Source of the DNA: Sequoia sempervirens
Lineage: Eukaryota; Streptophyta; Pinopsida; Cupressales; Cupressaceae
DNA: 64,000 nucleotides
Direction of reading: 5' to 3'
Assembly: GCA_007258455.2 (NCBI GenBank)
Contig: VDFB02018340.1
Coordinates: 22,816 to 86,815, forward strand
Part shown: positions 1 to 11,909 of the stretch, piece by piece
How the letters are laid out: each line of letters begins with the position of its first letter
Numbering within the stretch: the stretch's first letter is position 1
Made by a program: the position numbers and the translations under genes
Notes under the pieces: generated by a model
What the model saw: the letters and a program-made list of their open reading frames with translations, nothing else
Told to the model about the DNA's origin: nothing
The model's database searches: none

Positions 1-608
1 CTTCCTATATTTCTATTTTTCTGCCAAAATTTTGGCTTGTCATTGTTTCCATATTGATTTGTGTTTTTTGGTGTATCATTGTAGTGTTTAATCACTCCTC
101 ATTTGACTAGAGCCTCTTCAATTTTAAGCCCATTCTCGATTACTTTTTTGAATGTTGGGGGACATTGCAATTCGAGTCTATAACTCATATGATCATTTAA
201 GTTTTCTATAAATAATTCAATCTTCTCCTCTTCAGGTATAGATCGAGGATATCTAGAGAAAAAATTTCTCCATTGTTGTAGGAATGATAAGAATGTCTCA
301 CCATTTGTCTATTTTAGGTTATACAGATCTTTTATGGTTACATTGTGTTGTATGTTGAAGGAGAATTGGGAGATGAATTTGTTGACCAGTTCTTTGAAGG
401 ATCAAATCCCTGGTTGTAACTTGGAGAACCATTCCATGCAATGGGCTCCCAAACTCCTAGGAAATAACCTCATGAGGTAAATATCTTCTTGTGAAAACTT
501 GAGGCTCATTGTTCTGAATTCCCTTGCTTGGTCAATCAGGTCTGATTTACCATTGTATTTATCATATTTAGGAAATTCACAGTGTCTAGGGAAAGGTATC
601 ATATCCAC
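1..608 (-). pseudogene. Ty3/gypsy gag polyprotein, N-terminal part, broken
   Basis: The minus strand reads as the capsid region of a Ty3/gypsy gag (Retrotrans_gag family), the structural protein that packages retroelement RNA. Visible landmarks are MEWFSKLQPGI near fwd 400-430, then SFKELVNKFISQF, QQWRNFFSRYP and ELQCPPTFKKVIENGLKI toward position 100, in the order expected for the family. The frame is broken by at least three stops (after KLQPGI, after KDLYNLK, after EEALVK). I take the ATG at 608 as the likely start because the family-like sequence begins there. The gene runs off the left edge, so zinc knuckle and pol are outside the window. It shares strand with the primer-binding site and LTR at 4110-5250, so it belongs to that element. 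Confidence 0.85.
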
Positions 609-1392
609 ACATGGATGAAAAGGGTAAGGACAAATGTACTTTAATAAGTATTTTTTTATGGTTCATGTTTGCATGTTTTGAATTTGTTCCTACAAAGTGT
701 ACATTTGTGTTGTTAAAGCAACGACTTGATTTGTATCCTATATGTTGGGTGGTTGTGTTTCATTTGTTCTTGGTGTTTCCTTCAATCGATTCATGTCAAA
801 ATCCTTTGGTAGTTTTGCACCTAACTCAGCTAACATCAAGAGATATTTCTCCATGTCTTGTTCTAAGACCTTTCCCATAAATTTATGAAAACTTGGATCC
901 TATTGAGTGTGTTGTACATCCTCTTGAGTTATTTCATTGGTATTATTTTTTTGGAATTAGAAAAAGGGGTTTTCTTCAATCATGTTTGGATTTTCAATTT
1001 CCTTCTCTCTGAGTTTTTGTTTGCAACCTTTTCAAGATTGGCATACAAGTTTTTGGTTGTTTCCACAAAACTTTGATCTTCTTGTGATGTGATTAGTGTC
1101 AATTTGATTTTAACGAAGCCAAATAGAATGATGTATTCTATTGATGAGGCTAAGTTAAAAACCTGATTATTGAGTTCTTGTTCCTCATGAGGAAAATTGA
1201 CTCAATAATTTAGATTTGTTTTGATAATTTGACACTTTATATTTTGCAAGATCTAGGTTTATGTTGAACCTACTTTGTTTCAGGTTTTTATGACACTGTC
1301 TGATCTGTGAAATGTTTCTGACTAATAAAATTATGTGTTTCTGATGTCAATATATCTGATAGTTGTTCCAAAAGGTTCTCTATTTTTATGTT

Positions 1393-1750
1393 CTGTGGAA
1401 GCGCTAATATAGAGGGAAGAAGTGCTAAAACAGAATGCAAAAGCAATGTTAAATAGAGTAGAAGTGCTAAAATAGAGCGCAGATTCACTAAAGGACTGGT
1501 TAATTCTCTAATATTGGTAATGTTTTAACACTGAAATAAGAGCTATAAAATTGATCAGAAGCGCTAAAATAGACAGCAAAAGCACTGTTGTTTCTTGTGG
1601 AAGTGCTAAAAGATAGCACATAAGTGCTAGAACAGTCCGTAGAAGCACTATGATACTTTTTGATCACTATAGAGTTTGGTTTACTATTGATAGAAGCGTT
1701 GTAATATTGATCAGAAGTGCTAAAAAAGATGGCATAAGTGCTATAGTTTT
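1393..1750. repeat. Clustered AGCGCT/AGTGCT short repeats, cluster 1
   Basis: A degenerate motif of the form GAAGCGCTAAAATAG or AAGTGCTATAG recurs about every 20-35 bases, roughly a dozen times. The core AGCGCT is a palindrome, often decayed to AGTGCT or AGCACT. A second cluster with the same motif lies at 3789-4060 in the same leader. Confidence 0.75.
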
Positions 1751-1764
1751 TGTTTAATTCCAAG

Positions 1765-2345
1765 TAGGGGGTGGTAATATGGGCCTCACAGCTGCTATAT
1801 CTAATTTCTCTCCTTCGTCTAAGACTATGGATGCTGTGAGAAATTGACGGGTGTTTCATTTTTCTCAAAAATGAATGTTCTCAAACTACTGATGATGTCA
1901 GTTTGGGTACCTTCAATATGTACATTACTTGGATGAAATATTGGGGTGGTTAGCCTGGGTTGTTGAACAAGAGCTGTTGGTTGCCAAATGGTCATAAGGT
2001 ATGTTGTATGATGGTTTCAATGCCTTATTGTAATGTCATTCAGTATCTATTGCTAGGTAGGATGTAGTAACATGGGTCTTCCTGCTGCTATGTTTATCTT
2101 TTCTTCTTCTTCATTTAGGATGATGGATCCTGTAAGAAATTGATGGGGTTTTTTTTTCCTAAAAAATGAATGCTCTCAAACTAATGATGATGTCAGTTTG
2201 GCTGCTTTCAATGTGTATAAGGCTAGGTTGTATGATAGGTTCTATAAGGCCTGGTTGTTGAATGGGAGTTGTAGGTCACCAAATGGTCATATGGTGGTGA
2301 CTCCTTGATTTTGGATGTTAAACCTAATGTTTCCAAAGACTTGTC
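1765..2345. repeat. Diverged tandem duplication, period about 290 bases
   Basis: Two successive copies share a string of blocks: GTAGGGGGTGGTAATATGGG versus GTAGGATGTAGTAACATGGG, then AAAAATGAATG, CTCAAACTA, TGATGATGTCAGTTTGG and CCAAATGGTCATA. The first copy starts near 1765 and the second near 2055. The copies differ at many sites, so the duplication is old. Confidence 0.7.
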
Positions 2346-3532
2346 TATTGTAAGAACTGATAAGGTTTGGTGGAGTATTCTATGGTGGGTTGTGGAATGG
2401 AGGATTGACAAATATGTTGACTATGGTTAGATTCCTGTGAAAGAGCATTTCTCTGAATATAGGTTTGTGAATTCAAGGGCTCTACAACATAATCATCAGT
2501 GTAACCCCTAGCGAAATCATGAAACCTATGGAGGAATGTTCTATGATGAAGCAAAATTTTCCTATTTTGATACAAGAATTGTCTTCTTTTCAAAATGTTT
2601 CTATAACTAAGTGGTTTGTTTTTTTCATGATTCTCTTGGCAAGAGATTTCTTGACAAAATTTTCGGTTTTCCAATCCCTAATCATGTATTTCTCAGTTTG
2701 ATTTTATCAAAGTTGTTTGTATTTTTTAGGATGATCTTTTATTTGAAATTTAATGATTTTGAAATACATAACAATCAAATGTAGACATTTTTTTAAGAGT
2801 TGTAATCTAAATAGATAGTGTATGTTCAAAAGAACCATTCATGGTGCTATTTTCACTGGTTTGATAACAATAAAACACTTTAGATAGACTCACTCTTAAT
2901 AGTCAAAAGGTCATCATTATACTCAACAACCCACATCTTAAAATTTCATCGACTCACATAGCCGTGTCACCCCCTAGAGGGTGCCCATGTTTTTGTCTTT
3001 TCCAAGTGCGTACTCAAGGTTAGATTTCTTGATCCCCTGAGCAAAAATTCCTTGGAATTCTATGGTGAGTGTCTTGGGGGCATATTCTTCCCTCCCCTTG
3101 CACTGTGAGTGTTACAATGTCCGGTTACTGACTCTGCTGGATACTACACTAGGTTCTTAGAAAGGGTTTCCATTCAGCACGGAAAGTGATAAAATCCCTT
3201 AGGAGACCTCCCAAACTTTAGAACAAAGGCTTTGGGGATGGTTATCATGCACACTTCTGATAAATGAGGATTTATCTAGATTTAATTTTGTTTTATAGTG
3301 GGTTGGAATACTTGGCTTTGGTTGTTCCCACTTAGGTCGTTCCTGTAGGGTGAGTACTTTTTCCCACTATGGAAGGCCTTTTTACAAGATTTAATAAAGC
3401 TTGAAAATGCATAAAGGATGAGTTTGGAATTTTGATCATCCAGTTAAGGGGAGAACATATACCTATCACCACACAAACACATAACTCAACTTGTTCAATT
3501 TTTAGATCCCAAACTACATTTTTCTATCTATG

Positions 3533-3573
3533 TGAAGATGTTACTTCACAGTGAAGATGTTGCTTCACAAAAA
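3533..3573. repeat. Tandem hairpin-forming 19-mer
   Basis: GTGAAGATGTTACTTCAC is followed directly by AGTGAAGATGTTGCTTCAC. Each copy is itself a small inverted repeat (GTGAAG...CTTCAC), so either could fold in the leader RNA. Confidence 0.65.
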
Positions 3574-3611
3574 GATATGGTGTTCATTTTTAATTCCAAA
3601 TTGAACTATTT

Positions 3612-3745
3612 GATGACTACCCTAGATTGATAAATTTTAAACCAATTTGAAAATGTGACTATCCTAGGATTGATTCATTATTAAACCAACCAAAGAAGTG
3701 TCTATCCTAGATTGATTCATTTTAAAATCCAACTAAAGAAATAAA
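3612..3745. repeat. Three-copy degenerate repeat, about 48 bases
   Basis: Three successive units carry TATCCTAGATTGATTCATT or a close variant followed by AAACCAA. They lie in the leader of the gypsy element just before the second AGCGCT cluster. Confidence 0.65.
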
Positions 3746-3788
3746 ATTTACTGGTTGCGGTTGCATCGGATCTAGCTAACGAATTACA

Positions 3789-4060
3789 TAGAAGCGCTAT
3801 GATAGAGGTCAAAAGCGCTATAAAAATGCTCAAAAGTGCTATAGAAAGTGTCTGAAGCACTATAAGATCTTGCAAAAGTGCTATAGAATTCTGTGATAGC
3901 GCTAAAATAGATGTTGAAGGTGAACAACCCGACTGCTGGAAGTCTTTTGATCGAAGCACTAAAACAGTCCTTCAAAGCACTATAGTTTTCTTTAGAAGCT
4001 CTAAAATAGGTAGAAGCACTATAGAATCTCCTAATTGTACTAAAAGGATCACACCAAATT
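3789..4060. repeat. Clustered AGCGCT/AGTGCT short repeats, cluster 2
   Basis: The motif GAAGCGCTATGATAG, AAAGTGCTATAGAA, GAAGCACTATA and variants recurs about ten times. It matches cluster 1 at 1393-1750, some 2 kb away in the same leader. Confidence 0.75.
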
Positions 4061-4109
4061 TATGTACGAAAGATTTTAAAAAAAATTTGTTAAAAACATG
4101 GGGTACAAC

Positions 4110-4126
4110 CCCATAGTGGGCGCCAA
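4110..4126 (-). promoter_or_regulatory. Primer-binding site of the minus-strand gypsy element
   Basis: On the minus strand TTGGCGCCCACTATGGGG directly follows the LTR end. A TGGCGCC start is typical of plant Ty3/gypsy elements of the Tat/Athila branch, where a host tRNA 3' end primes minus-strand DNA synthesis. Its place fixes the element's orientation and the LTR edge. Confidence 0.75.
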
Positions 4127-4128
4127 AA

Positions 4129-5250
4129 TGTAAGTGTGAATAAGTGAAAAGTAAAACAACAACTAAAATACTTCTTAATAAGACATTAGATCAAGATTAA
4201 CATGAATTAAACCAATTTAAAACACTAAAAATCTTGAAGACGTCTCATTGTATCCTATCTCCAAAGGTTTATCAAGTCACAAAGGCTCTCAGATTTGTAA
4301 GCACTGTAACTATTTAAAATGCCTATCTAGAGAACAAAATGGATGCTAAATGCAATGATGTGATGATTAAGAATGATTTCTAAGTGATATGAAGCTACTA
4401 TAAACTATCCTGATGAAATTGATAAAAGTAACCTATAGTAAAAACTAATGATGCTACCGTGATATGAGATCTAATGATACTATGATGCTATGATACTATT
4501 GCTAAAAATACTAATGCTATGCTTAAGATGCTTGATTGCTAATTCTTGCAGAGTAAGTTTGCATAAAAATGGGATTTTCTTAGATGATTTTCATACTTCA
4601 GAAGGCTATATATATAGATTTTCAGCAACACATTTGCATAGGGGTAATACAATAGAGGCCTGGATTGAATCTTGAGATTTGAGTGGTGAGAGATTGAGGA
4701 GCTTGAGCTGATCATAGGGATTGTTCCTCCCCATGAAAACATTAGGCAAGATGATAGGAAAGATTAGAGGAAAAATATTGAGAGGATTTCTTGCAAGTTT
4801 GTCCCCAAAGCTTTCCCGTGAATGCCAATTGAATTAATTAGATTGAAAAATATAATTTTATTGGTGAGTGAATAGAGGAATATTTGATTTATGTCTTTAT
4901 TTGAATAATTTTATTGATTCAATTTAGCAAAATAGGAAGATTTAATTAAATAAAACAAATATTTGATATTTGCTTATTTAATAAAGAGGAATATGATGAT
5001 TAAATAAATCTTTAGGATATCTTTATTTAATTAAGTGGAAATATGATAAGATAATTAAATTACATAGATTATTGAAGTTGTGTACTTAATTTAAATAGAA
5101 TTTAATGGATAAAGTATAGAAGAATTGATAATGAACTTAATATAAATAAATATTTCTATTTATTTACTAAATAGATGAATTTAGGATTAATTAATCAAAT
5201 AAATCATATTTAATTAATTATATTCTCTAGACCATTTTTAGGTGTATACA
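4129..5250 (-). repeat. 5' LTR of the minus-strand gypsy element
   Basis: This stretch starts TGTAAGTG next to the primer-binding site and ends GGTGTATACA, giving TG...CA ends in either orientation, length 1122. Its right half is AT-rich with many TTAATTAA-like runs. Immediately right of it, copia coding sequence begins in mid-polyprotein, so the LTR edge is also an insertion breakpoint. The partner 3' LTR is outside the window. The second LTR could not be compared, so the edges rest on TG/CA, the primer-binding site and the copia junction. Confidence 0.75.
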
Positions 5251-7085
5251 AATAGTTTCTAAAAGCTTCGTATAGCTCCCAACAACTCTAGTTGATAAAG
5301 AAAAAGAGTATGAAGTGCAACAAGATGATGTTATGGAGCCCCCAATAGCTCCCAGTAGCTCTGGATCGCTCTGGACCAGTGCATAGATAGGATCTTCTCA
5401 AAAAGTAGTAGTTGTAGTGAAAATTCAAACCCCACTCTCACCTACCTAATGCCAAGAAAGACCAAGAGTCTCAGGGAGATCTACCAAAATGAAATGTATG
5501 ATGAATAGTTTGATGAAAGTATGAATTTTGCATTATTTTCTCATAGTAATCCAATTTATTTTGAGGATGTTGTGAAAGAAAATAAATGGTGTGAAACAAT
5601 GGATGAGGATATCGATGCAATAAAGAGGAATAAAACATGGGAGATAATTGATTTTCCTCCCAACAAGCAAGTGATTGGAGTGAAATGGGTCTATAAGACC
5701 AAAAGCAATGCCGATGGAAAAATAGAGAGGCATAAGGAAAAATTAGTTGTCAAGGGATACAAACAACAGTTTGGGAGAGATTATGATAAGGCATATGCTC
5801 TAGTTGCAAGGATGGAAATCGTGTAGGTAGTCATAGCAATTGCAACCCAACACAAATGGAAAGTACTTCAAATAGATGTAAAGTTAGCTTTCTTAAATGG
5901 AGTGCAAAAAGAGGAAGTGTATGTGGAGCAACCACTTGGTTATGAAGTTTTGGGTCAAGAAAACAAGGTATGCAGGCTAAAGAAATCTATTTATGGGTTG
6001 AAGCAAGCACCATGGAAATGGTACAGAAGGATTGGCTTATATTTGTTGAGCAATGACTTTAGCAAAAGCGATGGTGAGCCCACTCTTTACATCAAGACAA
6101 CTGATGGTAAGATTTTAATTATTTCTTTGTATGTTGATGATTTAATTTTCACCAGGGATAATAATTTCCTCATTTTTGATTTTAAAGGGGCCATGAAAAG
6201 AGAATTTGAAATGATAGACTTAGGTCTCTTGAGGTATTTTCTAGGCATAGAAGTAAAAAAAATGCATGATGGTATATATTTATCTCTCAAGAAAAGTATG
6301 CAACATAGATTTTGAAGAGGTTTAGGATGCAAGATAACAAGCCTTCCCCCACACCAACAACCATAGGTTTTAAATTGAGAAAGGAATATTACAACAACAA
6401 TGTGAATCCGACCATGTATAAGAGTTTGGTTGGAAGTTTCATGTATTTAACAACAAATAGACTTGATATAATGCATCATGTAAGTCTAATTTTCAGATTT
6501 ATGGAGAGTCCAAAAGAGTCACATTGGCAAGCACGTAAAAAAGTTCTGAGGTATGTGAATGGAACCAATGGATATGGCATTTTGTATAGTGCGGAAAATG
6601 ATTTTGGGCTGGTTGGTTACAAGGATATTGATTGGGAAGGGAGTGTGGATGATAGAAAGAGCACATCTGGATATGTGTTTCATTTGGGATCAAGAGTCAT
6701 TTCATGGGGTTCCAAGAAACAACCCATAGTTTTTGTATCCACAACTGAGGCTGAGTATATAGCAGTAAATGTAACTGCATGCCAAACTATTTGGCTAAGA
6801 AGGAACTTAACAGATTTGAAGGAAGAACAAAAGGATGGAACAACTATATTTTGTGACAATGTTTCATCAATAGCTTTGACAAAGAATCGAGTTTTTCATG
6901 AAAGAAGCAAGCACATTGAAATCAGGTATATTTTCATAAGAGAATTAGTTGAAAAAGGTGAAATCAAAATGAAATTTTGTAGGTCTGAGCAACAACTTGC
7001 AAACATTTTTACCAAACCATTGAGCAGAGATTGTTTTGAATGCCTAAGAATAAATTTAGGTGTTGTTGATTTGTATGAAGAATGA
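5251..7085 (+). pseudogene. Ty1/copia pol fragment (reverse transcriptase and RNase H)
   Basis: This is the C-terminal half of a copia polyprotein. In order: the linker motif MPRKTKSLREIY near 5448; reverse transcriptase with VIGVKWVYKTK near 5672, IYGLKQAPWKWY near 5990 and the catalytic box LYVDDLIFT near 6130; then RNase H with DWEGSVDDRKSTSGYVFHLG, STTEAEYIA and HIEIRYIFIRELV; ending LANIFTKPL near 7010. The reverse transcriptase aspartates of YVDD are intact, but stops near 5824 and 6313 and a frame change break it into three open pieces (5521-5826, 5902-6315, 6312-7085). Gag, protease and integrase are missing because a gypsy element inserted at 5250; they may lie left of the window. 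Confidence 0.9.
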
Positions 7086-7103
7086 TGTTGTTTGACAACT
7101 CAG

Positions 7104-7115
7104 TCAAAGGGGGAG
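7104..7115 (+). promoter_or_regulatory. Polypurine tract of copia fragment
   Basis: CAAAGGGGGAG sits directly before the 3' LTR. This purine run primes plus-strand DNA synthesis in LTR elements, and here it fixes the LTR start at TGTTGG. Confidence 0.75.
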
Positions 7116-7524
7116 TGTTGGAAATATTTACTTTTTTTTTTCCTAATCCCTTCTCATGTCAACTCCCCTATTGCACCTACCTTTTAGGAGGCTCTCTTCA
7201 ATGAATTTTTTTTTTGGGATCTTCATCCCTATTCTACTCTTGACTCCAGAAGTTATTGAGTTAGGTAAATTTGAATTTTGAGAGGGAATTTTTGAAAGAA
7301 GACAAGAATATACAAATAGAAGGAATGTAATAGTTAGTAAGTGGATTTGCAAGAAGAAGTTAAGAGTTAACATAATACTATTATCATTGAGCTTTACACA
7401 AAAGAAATGGCATGAGGTAATTATCAAGGAAATATTTTTATAGTCGAATAGAAGAGGTTAGAAGCAAAAGTTTAAATAAATATAGATGAACTTTTTATTG
7501 TGTTCTGCACATCAATTTTCAACA
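7116..7524 (+). repeat. 3' LTR of the truncated copia element
   Basis: It starts TGTTGGAAATATTT right after the polypurine tract and I place its end at TTTTCAACA, giving TGTTG...CAACA inverted ends and about 409 bases. There is no partner LTR in the window, so the right edge is less certain than the left. It differs from the LTR of the copia element at 8584-14129 although the encoded proteins are close relatives. Confidence 0.65.
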
Positions 7525-8583
7525 TACAGTAAGTAGTGCAAAATGTGGATTAACTTGAGGTGGATTCTTGAAAGTGTCATAAAATTGGAGAGAACTCAAT
7601 AGATATTAAAGTGGAAGGATATTTGCTCCCCAAATAAGCAGGTATGATCTTTAATTGGGTTACAATGCCACAATGATATTTTTTTATTTTTGATTGTTTC
7701 TCATATAGAGGGATGAATCTGTTGTTAAGAAATTATTTAACTCTATTATGGAAATACTGAGAAGCCAATAAAATTCTTGGGGGATAATCCTATGTTCATC
7801 GTATCATCACCTTTGGAATAATCATATGATATTTTGGTATGGTATTCAAGGTATTTAGAGTTCCATTCTATTTTTCAACTATCTCTAACCTCGTTATGAT
7901 GTCATTAAGTCCTCACCCTTTAGTTTTCGCTTATACTCGACCTACTATAAATCCTGCATCTTTTCTCTAGGTAGAGATGTTCAAGAATACCTGGCCAACT
8001 AGCCAAATCCCTCTCTGTTGTAGTTACAAGTTCCTTTGGAATAAACTCTATATACCTCTCATTTTATATCATTATAAGTCAATTCAAATGATTGGTAACA
8101 TTGGAACAACGACTTTCAAGCCTTTTCTTTTCTGCACTTTACCTACCAAGGTTGGGTAAGGGAATTTAATGGGTTTGTTGTAATTCATTTCAGTCTTAGA
8201 TCTCTATGCAATTAAATATGTATATAAAAGAAATCCACCCTGGGAAAAGTCAGAATTTATAATGGATCCAATAAAATTACTTATATTAATCATATTTTGA
8301 GTCGAACCATGCTAGGCCAACTTGCTTTGTTACCACGTAGGAAGATCCACCTTTCAGAAGTAGGTAGTGCCCTGAGTCTTTTTCATTATCGGAATCATTC
8401 TCCATTTTGAGTTATTCAACTACTCCAACTTGGTAGTGCACTATTAAATTGATGGTTAAATCACTATGTTGATTGTCATATTTTTTTCATTTCATTGATC
8501 ATCTAAATTTTATCTAGCATCAAAACTCAATTACTTTATAGATGATAATTTTTTGCTTAAGGGATCAAAAGAGGTGAGGTAGG
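7525..8583. other. Unassigned AT-rich DNA
   Basis: I see no gene, RNA or repeat that can be named. This stretch is one flank of the complete copia element that begins at 8584; the other flank resumes at 14130. Confidence 0.4.
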
Positions 8584-9148
8584 TGTTGGAATATTAATTA
8601 ATCTATAGTGAACAAACTATCTCCCCTTCCCTAACGTATACCTTGAAGCTATTACCTGCTTGCAATAAATAAGTTCAGTAGTTTTGAATTCAAATTTTGA
8701 GCACTCATTTCATGAGCAAGGAAAACAACAAAAGGGAAGAATGTTATGGTTAGTAGTAGCAGTTTTTGGTATTTTGTGAAGAACCTACAATAGCAAAAGA
8801 ATATTTAGCAAAAAGACAAGGAAATAGTAGAAAAAAATAGTAGGGAATGTTCTACAAACACAACAAGCAGTTACAACATTGTAGTTAATTCTAGTTTGGG
8901 TGTGTGAGCAACACCAGATTAGGATAGTAGTCCAAGATTGTATGTAGAATATATTGTTACTGTAAAATAGAATTACTACTCTGTAGTTTTTTAATTTTGG
9001 AAAGCAAATGAGGAATATATAAATCTACAAATTTTTGTGTGTTAGTTTATGCTATCTCTGTGTATTATTTGTTATTTCCTATTTTGTCCTTCATTTTGTT
9101 ACAACACAAGATTTGTGATTTGTATTACTACACCCCTTCCTACCAACA
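8584..9148 (+). repeat. 5' LTR of complete copia element
   Basis: It begins TGTTGGAATATTAATTAAT and ends CTACCAACA. Aligned by eye with 13565-14129 it keeps long shared blocks (GAATTCAAATTTTGAGC, AGGGAAGAATGTTATGG, GAGGAATATATAAATCT) with scattered substitutions. GAGGAATATATAAAT near 9010 is TATA-like and could be the element's promoter; that role is inference. Confidence 0.9.
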
Positions 9149-9150
9149 AG

Positions 9151-9163
9151 TGGTATTAGAGCC
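9151..9163 (+). promoter_or_regulatory. Primer-binding site of complete copia element
   Basis: TGGTATTAGAGCC, two bases after the 5' LTR, matches the usual plant copia primer-binding site complementary to initiator-methionine tRNA (TGGTATCAGAGC), with one C-to-T change. Confidence 0.85.
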
Positions 9164-9252
9164 CTAATTTTCTAGGCAGTAAGTTTATTGTGGGTGTTGT
9201 GGAAATCCCTAGGTTATCTAGGCATTAGTCTATTTTCTCAAGTCTAAAAAAA

Positions 9253-10330
9253 ATGGTAGGTCGTGAAAGAAAAGGTTGGCAACAACCACCAAATTTTGAT
9301 GGGAAGAACTATGACATTTGGGCTAAGAAGGTGAAGAAATTTTTGGTTGCAAATGACCTATGGTAGTTGGTCATGAATGGCTTCACAAATATTACAAACC
9401 TAGTAGCCTATGCAACCCTTTCTAATGCACAAAAGAATCAGTTGAAGGATACTCATATGAAGGATGCAAAAGCCCTTAGTTTGATTGAGGTAGCCTTGAT
9501 AGAGGCTATTTTCCCACGTATTACAGTAGCAAAATATGCCAAAAAAAGCTTGGGAAATTCTAAAAAATAGTTATAAGAAGACTGATAAAGTGAGATTGGT
9601 GAAGTTGTAGCTTCTAAGAAGAGATTTTGAAACTCTACAAATGAAAGATGGTGAGTCAATTTCAGAATTTCACACCAAGGTGTCTAGTTTGATAAATCAA
9701 CTAACAATAAATGGAGAAATAATGGAAGAGAAAAGGATTATTGAGAAAATACTAAGAAGTATGCCCTCTAGGTTTGATACTATAGTCATTTCCATTGAAG
9801 AGGAAAAGAATTTGTCTAAAATGACTATAGATGAGTTGATGGGTTCACTACAAACCCATGAGCAGTAGTTGAATTGATCTTCTCCTTCCCTAGAGAAAGA
9901 TTTCAAAGCTCATACCAATGGTAGAGGTTGAGGAAGAGGAAGAAATAGTAGAGGCAGAGGTCAAAGAGATGGAGGAAGAAGCAATTCTAAAAGAGGAGGT
10001 TCTAACAACCAAGAGGAGCCATGCAACTCACAGTCAACATACCAAGATAGGAAGAAGAACAACAATTCAAATTAGAGGTATGAAAAAAACAATGTGCAGT
10101 ATTATTACTATCACAAGCATGGACATTATGCTAGTGAGTGTAGAAAGAAGCAACGTGACCATGGGAGTCAAAATGAAAATGTAGCAAATGAGAATAAGGC
10201 TAAAAATGAGAAAAAATCTAATAATGTTTTCATTTTTTGTAACCCTACTGAGCACATCAGAGATGAAGTATGGTATTTAGATAGCAGATGTAACAACCGC
10301 ATGAGTGGTAACAATTTTTTTTACCTCCAT
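9253..10330 (+). pseudogene. Copia gag and protease, broken
   Basis: Gag opens at the first ATG after the leader (9253) with QQPPNFDGKNYDIWAKK, the usual copia gag beginning. It continues with DGESISEFHTKVSSLINQL near 9650 and IEKILRSMPSRFD near 9740. A zinc-knuckle relic near 10095-10145 reads YYYYHKHGHYASEC: the first two cysteines of CX2CX4HX4C are now tyrosines, while the histidine and last cysteine remain. The protease start reads WYLDSRCNNRMSG near 10275, where the catalytic DSG has become DSR. Stops after DLW (9366), SKK (9568) and HEQ (9867), plus frame changes, break it. It would have formed the particle shell and processed the polyprotein. Confidence 0.85.
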
Positions 10331-10739
10331 TGACATAAACATAAAAAAATAAATCAAAATGGGAAACAATGAGAAGGTTCCTATCATGGGAAAAAGTGTA
10401 GTCAACATCCAAACCAAGAATGGTGAGAAGCAGAATATCCAAGATGTCTTTTATGCTCCTGGCATAAAGAATAACCTACTGAACATTAGAAAAATGGTCC
10501 AAAATAGTTATAGAATCTTGATGGAGAATGGAAAGTGTAAGATATTTGAAAAATGAGGCATCAAGAAAGTGATGGTAGTCATGCATATGACGAGAAACAA
10601 AATGTTTCTTTTTAGGATGCATATAGTGTCTATTGTGTTCACAACAAAAGGGAAACAACAACAATGTTCATTAGTGCTAAAAATAGTAGAACAACAATCA
10701 ATAGTGGACCAATAGTCTGCATTCAAAACATACATCAAA

Positions 10740-11520
10740 GACCCATCCAAACTTTAGCATTTAAGGTATGTGAGCTTAATATTTTCTAGTTTAAATTTAT
10801 TGTCTAGGAAAGGAATGGTTAAAGGTCTACCATCTATTGTAGAACCCGATGGAAAATGTGAATCATGCATTTTAGGAAAGTAGCATAGATAGCCATTTCA
10901 ATTAGGGTATTCTAGGAGAGCAAAAGCACCACTAGAATTAGTGCACTTAGATTTGTGTGGACCCAAGAAAACCCCCACATTAGAAGAAAAAACCTATTGC
11001 ATGACATTGATATATGATTACAATAGAAAAATATAGGTTTATTTATTGAAAAATAAATTAGAAGCATTTGAAAAATTTAAATGGTCTAAGGCAGTAGTTG
11101 AAAAGGAAAGTGGACACTATATCAAAGCCCTTAGAACATATAGAGTGGGAGAGTACATCTCCAAAAAAATTTGATTTTTCTGTAGAAATAAGGGAATTCA
11201 TAAGTAATTTACAACAAGGTATACCCCACAACAAAACAGAGTGGATGAAAGGAAAAGTAAAACCATTCAAGACATGGCAACAAGTATATCGAAGAAAAAG
11301 GGTTTCACACATATTTTGTGCTGAAGATGTAGCAACAACTATTTGCAAATTGAATAGGTTTCCTACAAAGGTTGTTCATGATAGGATTCCACAAGAGGTT
11401 TGGACAAACAACAAGTGGAGTGTTGAACACCTAAGAATCTTTGGGTGTGTGGCTATGCATTCGTGCCAAAAGAGAAGAGGTAAAATTTTGATGACAAAGG
11501 AAAAAAATGCATTTTCATAG
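10740..11520 (+). pseudogene. Copia integrase, broken
   Basis: After a pre-integrase stretch (SRKGMVKGLPSI near 10806) comes APLELVHLDLCGPKKTP near 10925, holding the first catalytic aspartate. A sequence resembling the third catalytic block, NRVDERKSKTIQDM, is readable near 11235-11275 with its glutamate. The second catalytic block (usually DNGGEF-like) is not recognisable in the intervening stretch. A stop near 11035 and at least two frame changes break it. The later segment EHLRIFGCVAM near 11420 is the normal copia C-terminal landmark. The protein would insert element DNA into the host chromosome. Confidence 0.82.
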
Positions 11521-11909
11521 GCTATAGTGAGGAGTCAAAAGCCTACAAGTTGTAAAATCCCATCACCAAAAAGGTTTTGATCACTAGGGATGTTGTGTTC
11601 ATTGAGAATGAAGCATGTGGAGTGATGGATAACACCATGGGTATTTTAGTCATAATACCACTTGATGATAAAGAAACCCTAGAAGACAACAATCCTGAAG
11701 GAGTTGCAAAAATCAACAATTCAAGGAGAAACTACCACTGAGTTTTGAAAAATAGAAACTTTGGTGGTACTCAACAAAACAACTCTGGCAGTGTTCAGTA
11801 GGACAATATCTCTGAACAAAGACATTAAAACAATAGCTCTAGGATACAATAGAGTAGTAGCTGCGATAGTCAGCAGTATAGTAGCTCCAGAGGTTAGAGT
11901 AGCAACAAA

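Larger units (their letters stand above)
609..4108 (-). other. Long leader of the gypsy element, no gene seen
   Basis: This 3.5 kb lies between the gag start and the primer-binding site of the minus-strand gypsy element. I see no credible coding sequence; the open frames are short and without family resemblance. It is rich in repeats, listed separately. Unusually long, repeat-laden leaders are known in some plant gypsy lineages; assigning this one to such a lineage is inference. Confidence 0.55.

Noticed and set aside
1393..4060. CRISPR-like spacing of short repeats
   Set aside because: Repeats are degenerate, spacers vary and are not unique, the context is a plant retroelement leader, and no cas-like gene exists.
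9151..9163. tRNA-related sequences (also at 19423, 22119, 34789)
   Set aside because: Each is a short primer-binding site next to an LTR, not a tRNA gene; no cloverleaf was seen anywhere in the window.
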